From Leifsonia sp. EB41 (GTDB taxonomy: Bacteria > Actinomycetota > Actinomycetes > Actinomycetales > Microbacteriaceae), in NCBI RefSeq assembly GCF_041262565.1, contig NZ_JBGCCJ010000001.1, forward strand, positions 372,001 to 436,000: a stretch of 64,000 bases of DNA, in the 5' to 3' direction. A program made the position numbers and the translations under genes. Below are positions 27,971 to 40,797 of the stretch, piece after piece. Each line of letters starts with the position of its first letter. Position 1 is the first letter of the stretch. The notes beneath the pieces are model-generated. The model searched no databases, was not told where the DNA came from, and saw nothing but the letters and a program-made list of their open reading frames with translations.

Positions 27971-28016
27971 CCTATAGGACTGGATGTTTAAGCCCGGACG
28001 GCGTGTCGCGTAGTGT
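27971..28016 (+). promoter_or_regulatory. Candidate operator and leaderless promoter before the MFS gene
   Basis: CCTATAGG (27971-27978) is a perfect 8-base palindrome in the divergent region and resembles the ATAGGA core before the CoA-transferase operon. Downstream, TTAAGC (27988-27993), a 17-base spacer and TAGTGT (28011-28016) form a plausible promoter. The hexamer ends 7 bases before the ATG at 28024, which predicts a leaderless mRNA. Confidence 0.45.
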
Positions 28017-28023
28017 TGCCGCG

Positions 28024-29406
28024 ATGACCTCCGACCGGCCGGCACCGCGCCTCAGCGCCGCGCTCGTTGCCGTCGCCCTGGTCGTCGCGGTGGTGGGGAG
28101 CCTGGGCGCTCCCCTGATCACCTCGGTGGCGACCACGCTGCATGTGCCCCTGGCTGCGGCGCAGTCGACGCTCACCGTGACGCTGTTCGCCGGCGCCATC
28201 GCCGGACCGGTGCTCGGCAGGCTCGGCGCCGGGCCACGCCGCCGTTCCACCCTCCTCCTGTCGCTGGCGGTCGTAACGCTGGGCGGCGTGCTCACGGCAC
28301 TGCCGCTCCCCGCCGGCGCGCCGGTCGCGTTCGCGGTGCTGGTCGCCGGCCGCGGCCTCCAGGGTCTCGGCCTCGGCGCGGTCGCGCTGCTGATGAGCAT
28401 CGCCCGCACCGAGCTGCCGGAGGCCCGCTCGGCGAGCACGATCGCGGCGCTGTCGGTCGCCTCCACCGTCGGGATCGGCGTCGGCTATCCGCTCGTCGGC
28501 CTGATCGACCAGCTGGCAGGCCTGCGCGCGGCGTACGCGTTCGGACTGGTCCTCTCGGGCGCCGCCCTGGTGCTCGCCTGGCGGAGCGTCCCGCGCGACG
28601 CGCCAGGGGCGATACCGCGCCTGGATGTCGCCGGAGCCGTCCTGCTCGGGCTCGGGACGCTCGGCGTCCTCGTCGTCGTGGCCGAGCCGGCGGTCTGGAC
28701 TCCGCCGCTCGTCGGCGCAAGCATCCTGGTGCTCTCGGCGCTCGTGCTCGCCGCGTGGGCCGTCGTCGAGTTGCGCGTCCCCGCACCGCTGGCCGACCTC
28801 CGGCTGCTCGCCAGGCCCCCAGTGTTGCGCGCGAACTCCGCCATGCTGGTCTCCGGCGTCGGGATGTACCTGATCTTCAGCCTCCTGACCCGCTTCCTGC
28901 AGACCCCGCCGGGCGCGGGCTACGGGTTCGCGCTGCCGGGCGTCGCCGCCGGGGCCGCGCTCATCCCGTTCTCGGCGCTCGGGTTCGTCGCCGGTCGCGT
29001 CGCGCCTCGGATCGTGCCGCGGACCGGGGCGCGCGCCGTCTTCGCACTGTCCGCCGCCGCCGTCGCCGCGGCTGCGGTCCTGCTCGCGGTCGGCACCGGC
29101 TCGCTGGCGCTCGTCCTGCTCGCCATGACCGTCCTCGGCTTCGGCGTCGGCGGCGTCTCCGCCGTCATGCCGCGACTCGTGCTGGAGGGCGTGCCCACGC
29201 CCGAGACCGCGAGTGTGCTCTCCATCAACCAGATCGTGCGCAGCGTCGGCTTCAGCATCGGCAGCGCGCTGGCGGGCCTCCTGCTGGCCGCGGCCACGCC
29301 CGCCGGGGCGCTCGTGCCCCCGGCGGGCGGGTACGTCGCGGCGTCGCTGTGGGTTCTGCCGCTCCTCGCGGCCGGCACCCTGATCGTCGCGGTGCGCAGG
29401 AGACCC
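28024..29406 (+). CDS. MFS transporter with missing stop codon
   Basis: About 460 residues of a twelve-helix major facilitator protein, beginning at ATG 28024. Helices are regular, and the end of the transporter is WVLPLLAAGTLIVAVRRRP at about 29405. No in-frame stop follows: the frame stays open to 30861, running antisense through almost the whole of the aldehyde dehydrogenase gene, and would encode 945 residues. A neighbouring frame stops at 29432. I give the limits of the recognisable transporter. Either the stop has been lost by a small deletion or base change, or the sequence has an error. The substrate is unknown. Confidence 0.75.
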
Positions 29407-29409
29407 TTA

Positions 29410-30867
29410 TCACTCCCCGATGTACGACATGACGTGCTTGAGGCGCGTGTAGTCCTCGAACCCGTACATCGACAGGTCCTTGCCGTAGCCGGAGTGCTTG
29501 AAGCCGCCGTGCGGCATCTCGGCCACGATCGGGATGTGCGTGTTGATCCACACGCAGCCGAAGTCGAGGCCCTTCGCGAACCGCATCGCCCGGCCATGGT
29601 CCTTCGTCCACACCGAGGAGGCCAGGCCGTAGCGCACGCCGTTCGCCCAGCGCATCGCCTCGGCCTCGTCGGTGAACTTCTGCACGGTCTGGACCGGCCC
29701 GAAGATCTCGTTCTGCACCGCGTCGTCGTCCTGCCGCAGGCCGGAGACGATGGTGGCCTCCCAGAAGTAGCCGCGTTCGCCCTGGCGGCGGCCGCCGAGC
29801 TCGACGTTCGCGTGGTCCGGCAGCCGGTCGACGAAGCCGCTCACCTGGGCGAGCTGGTTCGCGTTGTTCAGCGGGCCGTACAGGATTCCGTCCTCCCGCG
29901 GAGCGCCGGTGCGGGCGTTCTCCCGTGCGTACTGGGCCAGCGCCGCCACGAACTCGTCGTGCACGCCCTGCTGCACCAGCAGGCGCGTCGCCGCGGTGCA
30001 GTCCTGGCCGGCGTTGAAGTAGCCGGCTGCGACGATCCCCTCGACCGCCTTCTCGATGTCGGCGTCGTCGAACACGATGACCGGCGCCTTGCCGCCCAGC
30101 TCCAGGTGCACGCGCTTGAGGTCGTACGAGGCTGCCCGGGCGACCTCCATGCCCGCGCGCACCGAGCCGGTGATCGACACGAGCTGCGGGGTCGGGTGGT
30201 CGATCATCGCCGCTCCCGTGCTGCGGTCGCCGAGTACGACGTTGAGCACGCCGGCCGGCAGGAACTCGCTCGCGACCTCCGCCAGCAGCAGGGTCGACAG
30301 CGGTGTGGTGTCGGAGGGCTTCAGCACGGTGGTGTTGCCCGCGGCCAGCGCGGGGGCGAACTTCCAGACCGCCATGTTGAGCGGGTAGTTCCACGGCGTC
30401 ACCTGGCCGACGACGCCGATCGGCTCGCGGCGGATGAAGGAGGTGTGGTCCGGCATGTACTCGCCGGCCGAGCGGCCCTCCAGGTTGCGGGCGGCTCCTG
30501 CGAAGAAGCGGATCTGGTCGACGGACAGCAGGATCTCATCCTCGACCAGGGTGCCGCGCGGCTTGCCGGTGTCCTGCGACTCGGCGTCGGCGAACTCTTC
30601 GGCGCGCGCCTCCATCGCGTCGGCGATGCGGAACAGCGCGAGCTGGCGCTCGCCGGGCGTGGTGCTCCCCCACACCTCGAAGGCGGACTCCGCGGCGCGG
30701 TATGCGTCGGCGACGTCCTCCGCGGTCGAGACGGGGGCGGTGGCGTACACGTCCTCGGTGGCCGGATCGATCAGGGAGATGCTGTCGCTCCCGCGCGCGG
30801 CGGTGCGCTCGCCGCCCACGAAGTTGTGCAGTTCGGGTGTGGTTGTTGTGCTCAGCGGTGAACTCAT
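29410..30867 (-). CDS. Gamma-aminobutyraldehyde dehydrogenase (PuuC/PatD-like)
   Basis: 485-residue NAD-dependent aldehyde dehydrogenase. Catalytic Cys290 lies in [12 protein letters not shown] and Glu in [17 protein letters not shown]; both are characteristic of aminobutyraldehyde dehydrogenases. [19 protein letters not shown] and the nucleotide-binding SITGSVRAG are conserved. It would oxidise 4-aminobutanal (or 5-aminopentanal) produced from putrescine (or cadaverine) by the neighbouring aminotransferase. A TAGACT -10 hexamer ends 7 bases before the ATG, so the mRNA is probably leaderless. It is convergent with the MFS gene. Confidence 0.93.
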   Translation of the reverse strand: MSSPLSTTTTPELHNFVGGERTAARGSDSISLIDPATEDVYATAPVSTAEDVADAYRAAESAFEVWGSTTPGERQLALFRIADAMEARAEEFADAESQDTGKPRGTLVEDEILLSVDQIRFFAGAARNLEGRSAGEYMPDHTSFIRREPIGVVGQVTPWNYPLNMAVWKFAPALAAGNTTVLKPSDTTPLSTLLLAEVASEFLPAGVLNVVLGDRSTGAAMIDHPTPQLVSITGSVRAGMEVARAASYDLKRVHLELGGKAPVIVFDDADIEKAVEGIVAAGYFNAGQDCTAATRLLVQQGVHDEFVAALAQYARENARTGAPREDGILYGPLNNANQLAQVSGFVDRLPDHANVELGGRRQGERGYFWEATIVSGLRQDDDAVQNEIFGPVQTVQKFTDEAEAMRWANGVRYGLASSVWTKDHGRAMRFAKGLDFGCVWINTHIPIVAEMPHGGFKHSGYGKDLSMYGFEDYTRLKHVMSYIGE

Positions 30868-30921
30868 GGCGGGGAGTCTACTGATTTCGTCGGTGAATCG
30901 GGCAAGAATGTGCGGATCCGC

Positions 30922-30950
30922 TTGCTAGACCGCCTCGCCACTGACAGAAT
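30922..30950 (+). promoter_or_regulatory. Promoter of the Lrp/AsnC gene (leaderless)
   Basis: TTGCTA at 30922-30927 and CAGAAT at 30945-30950 are separated by 17 bases, and the ATG starts 6 bases after the -10. No Shine-Dalgarno is present. The opposing dehydrogenase promoter lies in the same 89-base interval, so one Lrp octamer could control both directions. Confidence 0.6.
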
Positions 30951-30956
30951 CGCTCC

Positions 30957-31439
30957 ATGAGTACCCCTCGGGCAACGAACGGCACGAAGGCTGCGGTCAT
31001 CGACGACGTCTCCAAAGCGATCATCGAGCAACTGCAGGTGGACGGCCGCAAGTCCTATGCGGAGATCGGCAAAGCCGTCGGTCTCAGCGAGGCGGCCGTG
31101 CGCCAGCGCGTGCAGAAGCTGACCGAGTCGGGTGTGATGCAGATCGTGGCCGTCACCGATCCGATGCAGCTCGGCTTCTACCGCCAGGCGATGATCGGCG
31201 TGCGCGTCACCGGCGACACGCTGGTGATCGCGGACAAGCTCGCGGCGATGCCCTCCGTGGACTACGTGGTCCTCACGGCAGGCACGTACGACATCCTCGC
31301 GGAGGTCGTGTGCGAGAACGACCTCGACCTCATCACGATGCTCAACTCCGAGATCCGGACCCTCGAGGGAGTGCTCTCCACCGAGACGTTCGTGTACCTC
31401 AAACTCCACAAACAGTTCTACAACTGGGGAACGCGATAA
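30957..31439 (+). CDS. Lrp/AsnC-family transcriptional regulator
   Basis: 160 residues. An N-terminal helix-turn-helix (about 20-65: LQVDGRKSYAEIGKAVGLSEAAVRQRVQ in part) is followed by the RAM ligand-binding domain (about 70-150) with TAGTYDILAEVVCEN. It is followed 2 bases after its stop by the aminotransferase gene. Lrp-type regulators in this position usually respond to an amino acid or amine intermediate, so it probably regulates the aminotransferase and divergent dehydrogenase genes. Confidence 0.93.
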   Translation: MSTPRATNGTKAAVIDDVSKAIIEQLQVDGRKSYAEIGKAVGLSEAAVRQRVQKLTESGVMQIVAVTDPMQLGFYRQAMIGVRVTGDTLVIADKLAAMPSVDYVVLTAGTYDILAEVVCENDLDLITMLNSEIRTLEGVLSTETFVYLKLHKQFYNWGTR

Positions 31440-31441
31440 CA

Positions 31442-32857
31442 ATGACGACAACCGTTGAAACGTTCGGTGAGCCCATCACACCCGATGAGGCCGACCTGCA
31501 GGCGAAAGCGCGCGACCACCTCTGGATGCACTTCGCGCGCCAGTCGGTGATGGAGGAGGGCCACGGCGTCCCGATCATCACCCGCGGCCAGGGCCACCAC
31601 ATCTGGGACGACCACGGCAAGCGCTACATCGACGGCCTCTCCGGCCTGTTCGTGGTGAACGCCGGCCACGGCCGCAAGCGCCTCGCCGAGGTGGCCGCGA
31701 AGCAGGCCGAACAGCTCGCCTTCTTCCCGATCTGGTCCTACGCCCACCCGAACGCGATCGAGCTCGCGGACCGCCTCGCGCACTACGCGCCGGGCGACCT
31801 CAACCGCGTCTTCTTCTCCACCGGTGGCGGCGAGGCCGTCGAGACCGCCTTCAAGCTGGCCAAGTACTACTGGAAGCTGCAGGGCCGCCCGACCAAGCAC
31901 AAGGTGCTCTCCCGCGCCGTCGCCTACCACGGCACCCCGCAGGGCGCGCTGGCCATCACCGGCATCCCGGCCATGAAGGAGATGTTCGAGCCGCTCACCC
32001 CCGGTGGGTTCCGCGTCCCGAACACGAACTTCTACCGCGCAGGCGAGATGGGCGCCCCGACCGACGACATCGAGGCCTTCGGCGTCTGGGCCGCGAACCG
32101 CATCGAGGAGATGATCCAGTTCGAGGGTCCCGAGACCGTCGCCGCGATCTTCCTGGAGCCGGTGCAGAACTCCGGCGGCTGCTTCCCGCCGCCCCCCGGC
32201 TACTTCCAGCGGGTGCGCGAGATCTGCGACAAGTACGACGTGCTCATGGTCAGCGACGAGGTCATCTGCGCCTTCGGCCGCATCGGGCACATGTTCGCCT
32301 GCGACCAGTACGGCTACGTGCCGGACATGATCACCTGCGCCAAGGGCATGACCTCCGGATACTCCCCCATCGGCGCGACGATCATCAGCGACCGGATCTA
32401 CGAGCCCTTCAAGCACGGCAACACGTCGTTCTACCACGGCTACACGTTCGGCGGGCACCCGGTGTCCTCCGCGGTCGCGCTGGCGAACCTGGACATCTTC
32501 GAGGAGGAGCGCCTCAACGAGCGCGTCCGCGAGAACTCGCCGCTGTTCCGTGCCGAGCTGGAGAAGCTGCTCGACCTCCCGATCGTCGGCGACGTCCGCG
32601 GCGACGGCTACTTCTTCGGCATCGAGCTGGTGAAGGACAAGGCCACCAAGGAGACGTTCAACGACGACGAGTCGGAGCGCCTGCTGCGCGGCTTCCTCTC
32701 CAAGGCGCTGTACGACGCGGGCCTGTACTGCCGCGCCGACGACCGTGGCGACCCCGTCGTCCAGCTCGCGCCGCCGCTGACCATCGGCCCGGACGAGTTC
32801 GTCGAGATCCGCCAGATCCTGGAGTCGGTTCTCACCGAGGCGAGCAACCACCTGTAA
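31442..32857 (+). CDS. Class III PLP aminotransferase (putrescine/amine-pyruvate type)
   Basis: 471 residues; the ATG at 31442 follows GGGGAA. PLP-binding Lys301 occurs in CAKGMTSGYSPIG, and the Asp of VSDEVICAFGR contacts the cofactor nitrogen. The N-terminal half has HIWDDHGKRYIDGLSGLFVVNAGH. It belongs with omega-amino acid and diamine transaminases. In this cluster it would transaminate putrescine, cadaverine or an aminated product (GABA, 5-aminovalerate), supplying the aldehyde to the neighbouring dehydrogenases. Confidence 0.93.
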   Translation: MTTTVETFGEPITPDEADLQAKARDHLWMHFARQSVMEEGHGVPIITRGQGHHIWDDHGKRYIDGLSGLFVVNAGHGRKRLAEVAAKQAEQLAFFPIWSYAHPNAIELADRLAHYAPGDLNRVFFSTGGGEAVETAFKLAKYYWKLQGRPTKHKVLSRAVAYHGTPQGALAITGIPAMKEMFEPLTPGGFRVPNTNFYRAGEMGAPTDDIEAFGVWAANRIEEMIQFEGPETVAAIFLEPVQNSGGCFPPPPGYFQRVREICDKYDVLMVSDEVICAFGRIGHMFACDQYGYVPDMITCAKGMTSGYSPIGATIISDRIYEPFKHGNTSFYHGYTFGGHPVSSAVALANLDIFEEERLNERVRENSPLFRAELEKLLDLPIVGDVRGDGYFFGIELVKDKATKETFNDDESERLLRGFLSKALYDAGLYCRADDRGDPVVQLAPPLTIGPDEFVEIRQILESVLTEASNHL

Positions 32858-32872
32858 GGAACGCACCACCGG

Positions 32873-32924
32873 ACGAGTCCGCGCACCGCACCACTTGGGC
32901 GGAGCGCGGGCTCGTTCCTCTTTT
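32873..32924 (+). terminator. Rho-independent terminator after the aminotransferase
   Basis: A 12-bp stem (32873-32884 with 32904-32915; one T-G wobble) is followed by TCCTCTTTT. It lies 15 bases after the stop codon and before the FAD oxidoreductase, so that gene may be transcribed at a lower level or from its own promoter. TTTCCTGACGTG-like repeats follow at 32924-32950. Confidence 0.65.
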
Positions 32925-32961
32925 CCTGACGTGATGTTTCCCTGACGTGTTGAGGAGTGAC

Positions 32962-34350
32962 GTGGACTACCGCAGTGTCGGCTTCTGGTTCGACTCGATC
33001 GCCGAGGCCGAGGACGGCTTCCGTCCCCGCCCGGCCCTGGCCGACGACGCCACCGTGGACGTGGCCATCGTCGGCGCGGGCCTCACGGGTCTCTGGACGG
33101 CCTACTACCTCCAGGAGCTCGACCCCGGCCTGAAGATCCTGCTGCTGGAGCGGGAGGTCGCCGGCTTCGGCGCGTCCGGCCGCAACGGCGGCTGGTGCTC
33201 CGCGCTGTTCCCCTGGTCGGCCTCCGCCCTCGACGCCCGCTACGGCCGCGAGGCCGCGGTCGCGCAACGCCAGGCGATGGTGGACACCGTGGCCGAGGTC
33301 GGCCGCGTCGCCGCCGCCGAGGACATCGACTGCGACTACGTCCGCGGCGGCACCGTGACCTTCGCCCGCGACCGCGTCCAGCTCGCCGCCGCGCGAGCCG
33401 AGTTCGCCGAGTCCGAGGAGTACGGCGTCGACCGGGTGGCGCTCGCCGGAACCGAGACGGTGCAGGATCGCTACGGCGTCCCGGACGCCGTCGCTGCGAC
33501 CATCACGCCCGCGTGCGCGCGCGTCCACCCCGCCAAGCTCGTGCGCGGCCTCGCCCGCGCCGTCGAGCGCCGCGGAGCCACCATCGTAGAGCGGACGGAG
33601 GTCCTGAGCTGGACGGACGGCGTCGTCCGCGTGCGCGTCGGCGGCGTCGAGCGCACGGTGACGGCGGGCACGGTCGTGAACGCCACCGAGGGCTACGGCT
33701 CGCAGCTCCCCCAGGTGGGCAGGAGCGTCCTCCCGCTGTACTCGCTGATGATCGCGACCGAGCCACTGTCCGACGCGGTGTGGGACCGGATCGGCATCGA
33801 GCACGGCCAGACTTTCGCGGACTTCCGCCACCTGATCGTCTACGGGCAGCGCACAGCGGACAACCGGATCGCGTTCGGCGGCCGCGGCGCCCGCTACCAC
33901 CTGGGCAGCGCCATCCACCCGTCGTACGACCGCTCACCGCGCGTGCGCGACCACCTCGTCCGCACCCTCGGCGAGCTGTTCCCCGCGGTCGCGGGCGTGC
34001 GGATCACGCACCACTGGGGCGGCCCGCTCGGCGTGCCGCGCGACTGGCACGCCGCGGTCGGCATCGACCGCGGGTCGCGGGAGGCCTGGGCCGGCGGCTA
34101 CGTCGGAGACGGCCTGAGCACGACGAACCTCGCCGGCCGCACCCTCGCCGACCTGATCACCGACCGGCGCACCGCGCTCACGGAGCTCCCGTGGGTCGGC
34201 CACCGCTCGCCGCGCTGGGAGCCCGAGCCGCTGCGCTTCCTCGGCGCCAACGCGGGACTCGTCGCCATGGAGGGCGCCGACCTGGAGGAGCGCGCCACCG
34301 CCCGCCCGTCCCTCATCGCCCGCGCCATGGCCCCCCTCACCGGCCACTGA
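32962..34350 (+). CDS. FAD-dependent amine oxidoreductase (PuuB/DAO family)
   Basis: 462 residues from the GTG at 32962 (Shine-Dalgarno TGAGGAG); a GTG at 32947 would add 5 residues. The N-terminal FAD-binding motif VAIVGAGLTGLWTAYYLQE and GFGASGRNGGW identify a D-amino-acid-oxidase-like flavoprotein. The C-terminal WAGGYVGDGLSTTNLAGRTLADL completes the FAD site. PuuB-type enzymes oxidise gamma-glutamylputrescine; here no glutamyl-ligase gene is visible, so direct oxidation of an amine or amino acid is at least as likely. Confidence 0.9.
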   Translation: MDYRSVGFWFDSIAEAEDGFRPRPALADDATVDVAIVGAGLTGLWTAYYLQELDPGLKILLLEREVAGFGASGRNGGWCSALFPWSASALDARYGREAAVAQRQAMVDTVAEVGRVAAAEDIDCDYVRGGTVTFARDRVQLAAARAEFAESEEYGVDRVALAGTETVQDRYGVPDAVAATITPACARVHPAKLVRGLARAVERRGATIVERTEVLSWTDGVVRVRVGGVERTVTAGTVVNATEGYGSQLPQVGRSVLPLYSLMIATEPLSDAVWDRIGIEHGQTFADFRHLIVYGQRTADNRIAFGGRGARYHLGSAIHPSYDRSPRVRDHLVRTLGELFPAVAGVRITHHWGGPLGVPRDWHAAVGIDRGSREAWAGGYVGDGLSTTNLAGRTLADLITDRRTALTELPWVGHRSPRWEPEPLRFLGANAGLVAMEGADLEERATARPSLIARAMAPLTGH

Positions 34351-34373
34351 CGCGCACTCCCACCCCCAAACAA

Positions 34374-38036
<3,663 letters not shown>

Positions 38037-38060
38037 GCGCGTCCCGGGCGCCGCGTCCCG

Positions 38061-39923
38061 CTACCGCCCGATCCGCTTCCGCAGCCACTCGATGCGCTGC
38101 TGGAGCTGCGACACGCTCGCCTGCGCCACCGCCGGACCGCCGCACACGCGGCGCAGCTCGGCGTGGATGAGACCGTGCGGCTCCCCCGAGTTCTTCGAGT
38201 AGAGGCCGACCAGGCTGTTGAGGAGCTGCCGCTGCTCCTTGAGCGTGCGGTGCAGCGGCGCGGGCGGGTGCCCGTCGGCCGCGGCCGGCCGGGACGAGTG
38301 CCGTCGCGCCTGCCGCTGCTGACGCTGCATCAGGAGGTCGTGCACCTGGTCGGGCTCCAGGATGCCGGGGAGCCCGATGAAATCGAGCTCCTCGTCGGTG
38401 CCCGGCACCGCGAACCCGCCGAACTCGCGCCCGTCGTAGACCACGCGGTCGAAGTTGGCCTCCGACCCGAGCGCCTCGAACGCGAACTGCTCGGTCAGCG
38501 CCTCCGACGCGCGGGACTCCTTGTTGGCGTCCGCGACCAGGGCGTCCTCCGGGTTCCAGAGGTCACCCTCCCCGCCCTCCTCCGTCGGCCGGTCGAGCGC
38601 GTGGTCGCGCTCCATCTCCAGGGCGTTCGCGAGCGCCATGAGGGTCGGGACGTTCGGCAGGAACACCGACGCCGTCTCGCCACGGCGGCGCGCGCGCACG
38701 AAGCGCCCGATCGCCTGCGCGAAGAACAGCGGGGTGGAGGCGCTGGTCGCGTACACGCCGACCGCCAGCCGCGGCACATCCACGCCCTCCGACACCATCC
38801 GCACCGCGACCATCCACCGCGAGTCGCCCGCGGAGAAGTCGGCGATCCGGTCGCTGGCCTCCTTCTCGTCCGAGAGCACGACGGTGACCGGCTCCCCGCT
38901 GATCTGCTGCAGGAGGTCGGCGTAGGCGCGGGCCGTGTAGTGGTCGGTCGCGATCACGAGGCCGCCGGCGTCCGGGATGGAGTTGCGCACCTCGGTGAGC
39001 CGCCGGTCCGCCGCGCTCAGCACCGCCGGGATCCACTCCCCGCGCGGGTCGAGCGCCGTGCGCCAGGCCCGCGACGTGATGTCCTTGGTGTTGCCCTCGC
39101 CGAGCCGCGCCTCCATCTCGTCGCCGGTCTTGGTGCGCCAGCGCATGTGCCCGGCGTAGACCATGAAGATCACCGGGCGCACGACGCCGTCGCTGAGCGC
39201 ACGGCCGTAGCCGTAGTTGTAGTCGGTGACCGAGGTGCGGATGCCCTGCCGGTCGGGCAGGTAGGCGACGAACGGGATCGGCGCGGTGTCGGAGCGGAAC
39301 GGCGTCCCCGTCAGCGACAGCCGCCGGGTGGCTCGCTCGAACGCGTCGCGGATCCCGTCGCCCCAGGACAGCGCGTCACCGCCGTGGTGCACCTCATCCA
39401 GGATGACGAGCGTGCGGTACGACTCGGTGATGTCCTTGTGCAGGCTCGGCCGCATCGCCACCTGCGCGTAGGTGACCGCGGCGCCCTTGTAGTGCCGGGC
39501 GTACCGCCCGTCCGCGTTGCGGAAGTCGGGGTCGAGGTGGAGGCCGACCCGGGCCGCCGCCTCCGCCCACTGCCGCTTCAGGTGCTCGGTCGGCGCGACG
39601 ACGGTGACCCGCTCGACGACGCGGCGCGACAGCAGCTCGGTCGCCAGCCGGAGCGCGAAGGTGGTCTTTCCTGCGCCCGGCGTCGCGGCCGCGAGGAAGT
39701 CGCGCGGCTCGTGCACGAAGTAGGCGTCGAGGGCCTCCGCCTGCCAGGCGCGGAGCTTGCCGGCGGTGCCCCAGGCGGCGCGCTCGGGGAACGACGGGGA
39801 CAGGTGCTCGGCGGCGAAACTGCCCGCGCGGGCGCCGGCCGAGAGGTCGAGTTCTGCACTGTCTGCGGGTACGCCAGCGCTCATCCCGGGCTCATCGGGC
39901 AAGGCTGCTGCGTTCGTCTCCAC
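38061..39923 (-). CDS. SF2 DEAD/DEAH-box helicase (actinobacterial type)
   Basis: 620 residues; GTG start at 39923, with a later ATG (39884) as an alternative. Helicase domain 1 (about 55-260) has AWQAEALDA, Walker A ATPGAGKTTF, VVAPTEHLKRQWA, DEVHH (motif II) and LTGTPFRSD (motif III). Domain 2 (about 300-450) has VRMVSEGVDVPRLAVGVYAT and QAIGRFVRARR (motif VI). The last 170 residues form an unassigned region with a Gln/Arg-rich stretch. Conserved in actinobacteria and of unknown nucleic-acid role. Confidence 0.9.
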   Translation of the reverse strand: METNAAALPDEPGMSAGVPADSAELDLSAGARAGSFAAEHLSPSFPERAAWGTAGKLRAWQAEALDAYFVHEPRDFLAAATPGAGKTTFALRLATELLSRRVVERVTVVAPTEHLKRQWAEAAARVGLHLDPDFRNADGRYARHYKGAAVTYAQVAMRPSLHKDITESYRTLVILDEVHHGGDALSWGDGIRDAFERATRRLSLTGTPFRSDTAPIPFVAYLPDRQGIRTSVTDYNYGYGRALSDGVVRPVIFMVYAGHMRWRTKTGDEMEARLGEGNTKDITSRAWRTALDPRGEWIPAVLSAADRRLTEVRNSIPDAGGLVIATDHYTARAYADLLQQISGEPVTVVLSDEKEASDRIADFSAGDSRWMVAVRMVSEGVDVPRLAVGVYATSASTPLFFAQAIGRFVRARRRGETASVFLPNVPTLMALANALEMERDHALDRPTEEGGEGDLWNPEDALVADANKESRASEALTEQFAFEALGSEANFDRVVYDGREFGGFAVPGTDEELDFIGLPGILEPDQVHDLLMQRQQRQARRHSSRPAAADGHPPAPLHRTLKEQRQLLNSLVGLYSKNSGEPHGLIHAELRRVCGGPAVAQASVSQLQQRIEWLRKRIGR

Positions 39924-39975
39924 TTGGATCGAATCTACCGGAGCCGCCTGACAATCGCCGCCGGGCCTCCGCCGG

Positions 39976-40788
39976 ATGCAGAATGGAGGGATGGTCCAAG
40001 CTCAGCATCCGTGGTCCCGCTATGTCGCGATCGGCGACTCGTTCACCGAGGGCATCGGCGACCCGGAGCCGCTCAGCCCGGGCGGACACCGCGGCTGGGC
40101 CGACCGCGTGGCGGAGGTGCTGAGCAGCAAGACGGACGACTTCGCCTACGCGAACCTGGCCGTCCGCGGCAAGCTGATCAAGCAGATCCTGGACGAGCAG
40201 GTCGACGCGGCGGTCGCCCTCCGCCCCGACCTCATCACGATCTCGGCCGGCGGCAACGACGTCATCCGCCCCGGCACCGACCCGGACGTGATCGCCGCGC
40301 TGTTCGACGAGGCGGTGCGCCGCCTGAGCGCGGAGGGCGCCACGGTGGTGGTCTTCACGGGCGCGGACGTCGGCTTCTCCCCCGTGTTCCGCGGCATCCG
40401 CGGCAAGGTCGCGATCTACAACGAGAACATCCGCGCGGTCGCCGCGAAGTACGACGCGATCGTCGCCGACCTGTGGTCGCTCACCGAGATCCAGGACGTC
40501 CGGATGTGGGCCCCCGACCGCCTCCACCTCGCCCCGCTCGGCCACCACACCGTCGCCCGCATGGTCCTGGCCGCCCTCAACGTGGACAACGACCTCCAGC
40601 CCCTCGAGCCGGAACCGCTACCCGCCCGGACCTGGCGGCAGGCCCGCGCGGAGGACCTGTCGTGGGCGCGCGAGTACCTGGTGCCGTGGGTGCTGCGGCG
40701 CATCCGGCACCAGTCGTCGGGGGATCATGTGCTGCCGAAGCGTCCGCAGGCGGGGCCGTTCGTGATCGAGGTCGTCGAGGAGGAGTGA
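39976..40788 (+). CDS. SGNH/GDSL hydrolase
   Basis: 270-residue esterase-like protein. Block I GDSFTEG holds the nucleophile Ser, block III is AGGNDV and block V DRLHLAPLGH carries the catalytic Asp and His. No signal peptide is seen, so it is probably cytosolic. The start is uncertain: ATG 39976 lacks a ribosome binding site, and ATG 39991 has GGAGGG directly adjacent. Divergent from the helicase by 52 bases. Substrate unknown. Confidence 0.9.
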   Translation: MQNGGMVQAQHPWSRYVAIGDSFTEGIGDPEPLSPGGHRGWADRVAEVLSSKTDDFAYANLAVRGKLIKQILDEQVDAAVALRPDLITISAGGNDVIRPGTDPDVIAALFDEAVRRLSAEGATVVVFTGADVGFSPVFRGIRGKVAIYNENIRAVAAKYDAIVADLWSLTEIQDVRMWAPDRLHLAPLGHHTVARMVLAALNVDNDLQPLEPEPLPARTWRQARAEDLSWAREYLVPWVLRRIRHQSSGDHVLPKRPQAGPFVIEVVEEE

Positions 40789-40797
40789 GCCGGGGAG

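Noticed and set aside
29433-30861. Continuation of the MFS reading frame as a real second domain
   Set aside because: The residues read Arg/Val/His-rich antisense of a conserved dehydrogenase and match no fold; treated as read-through.
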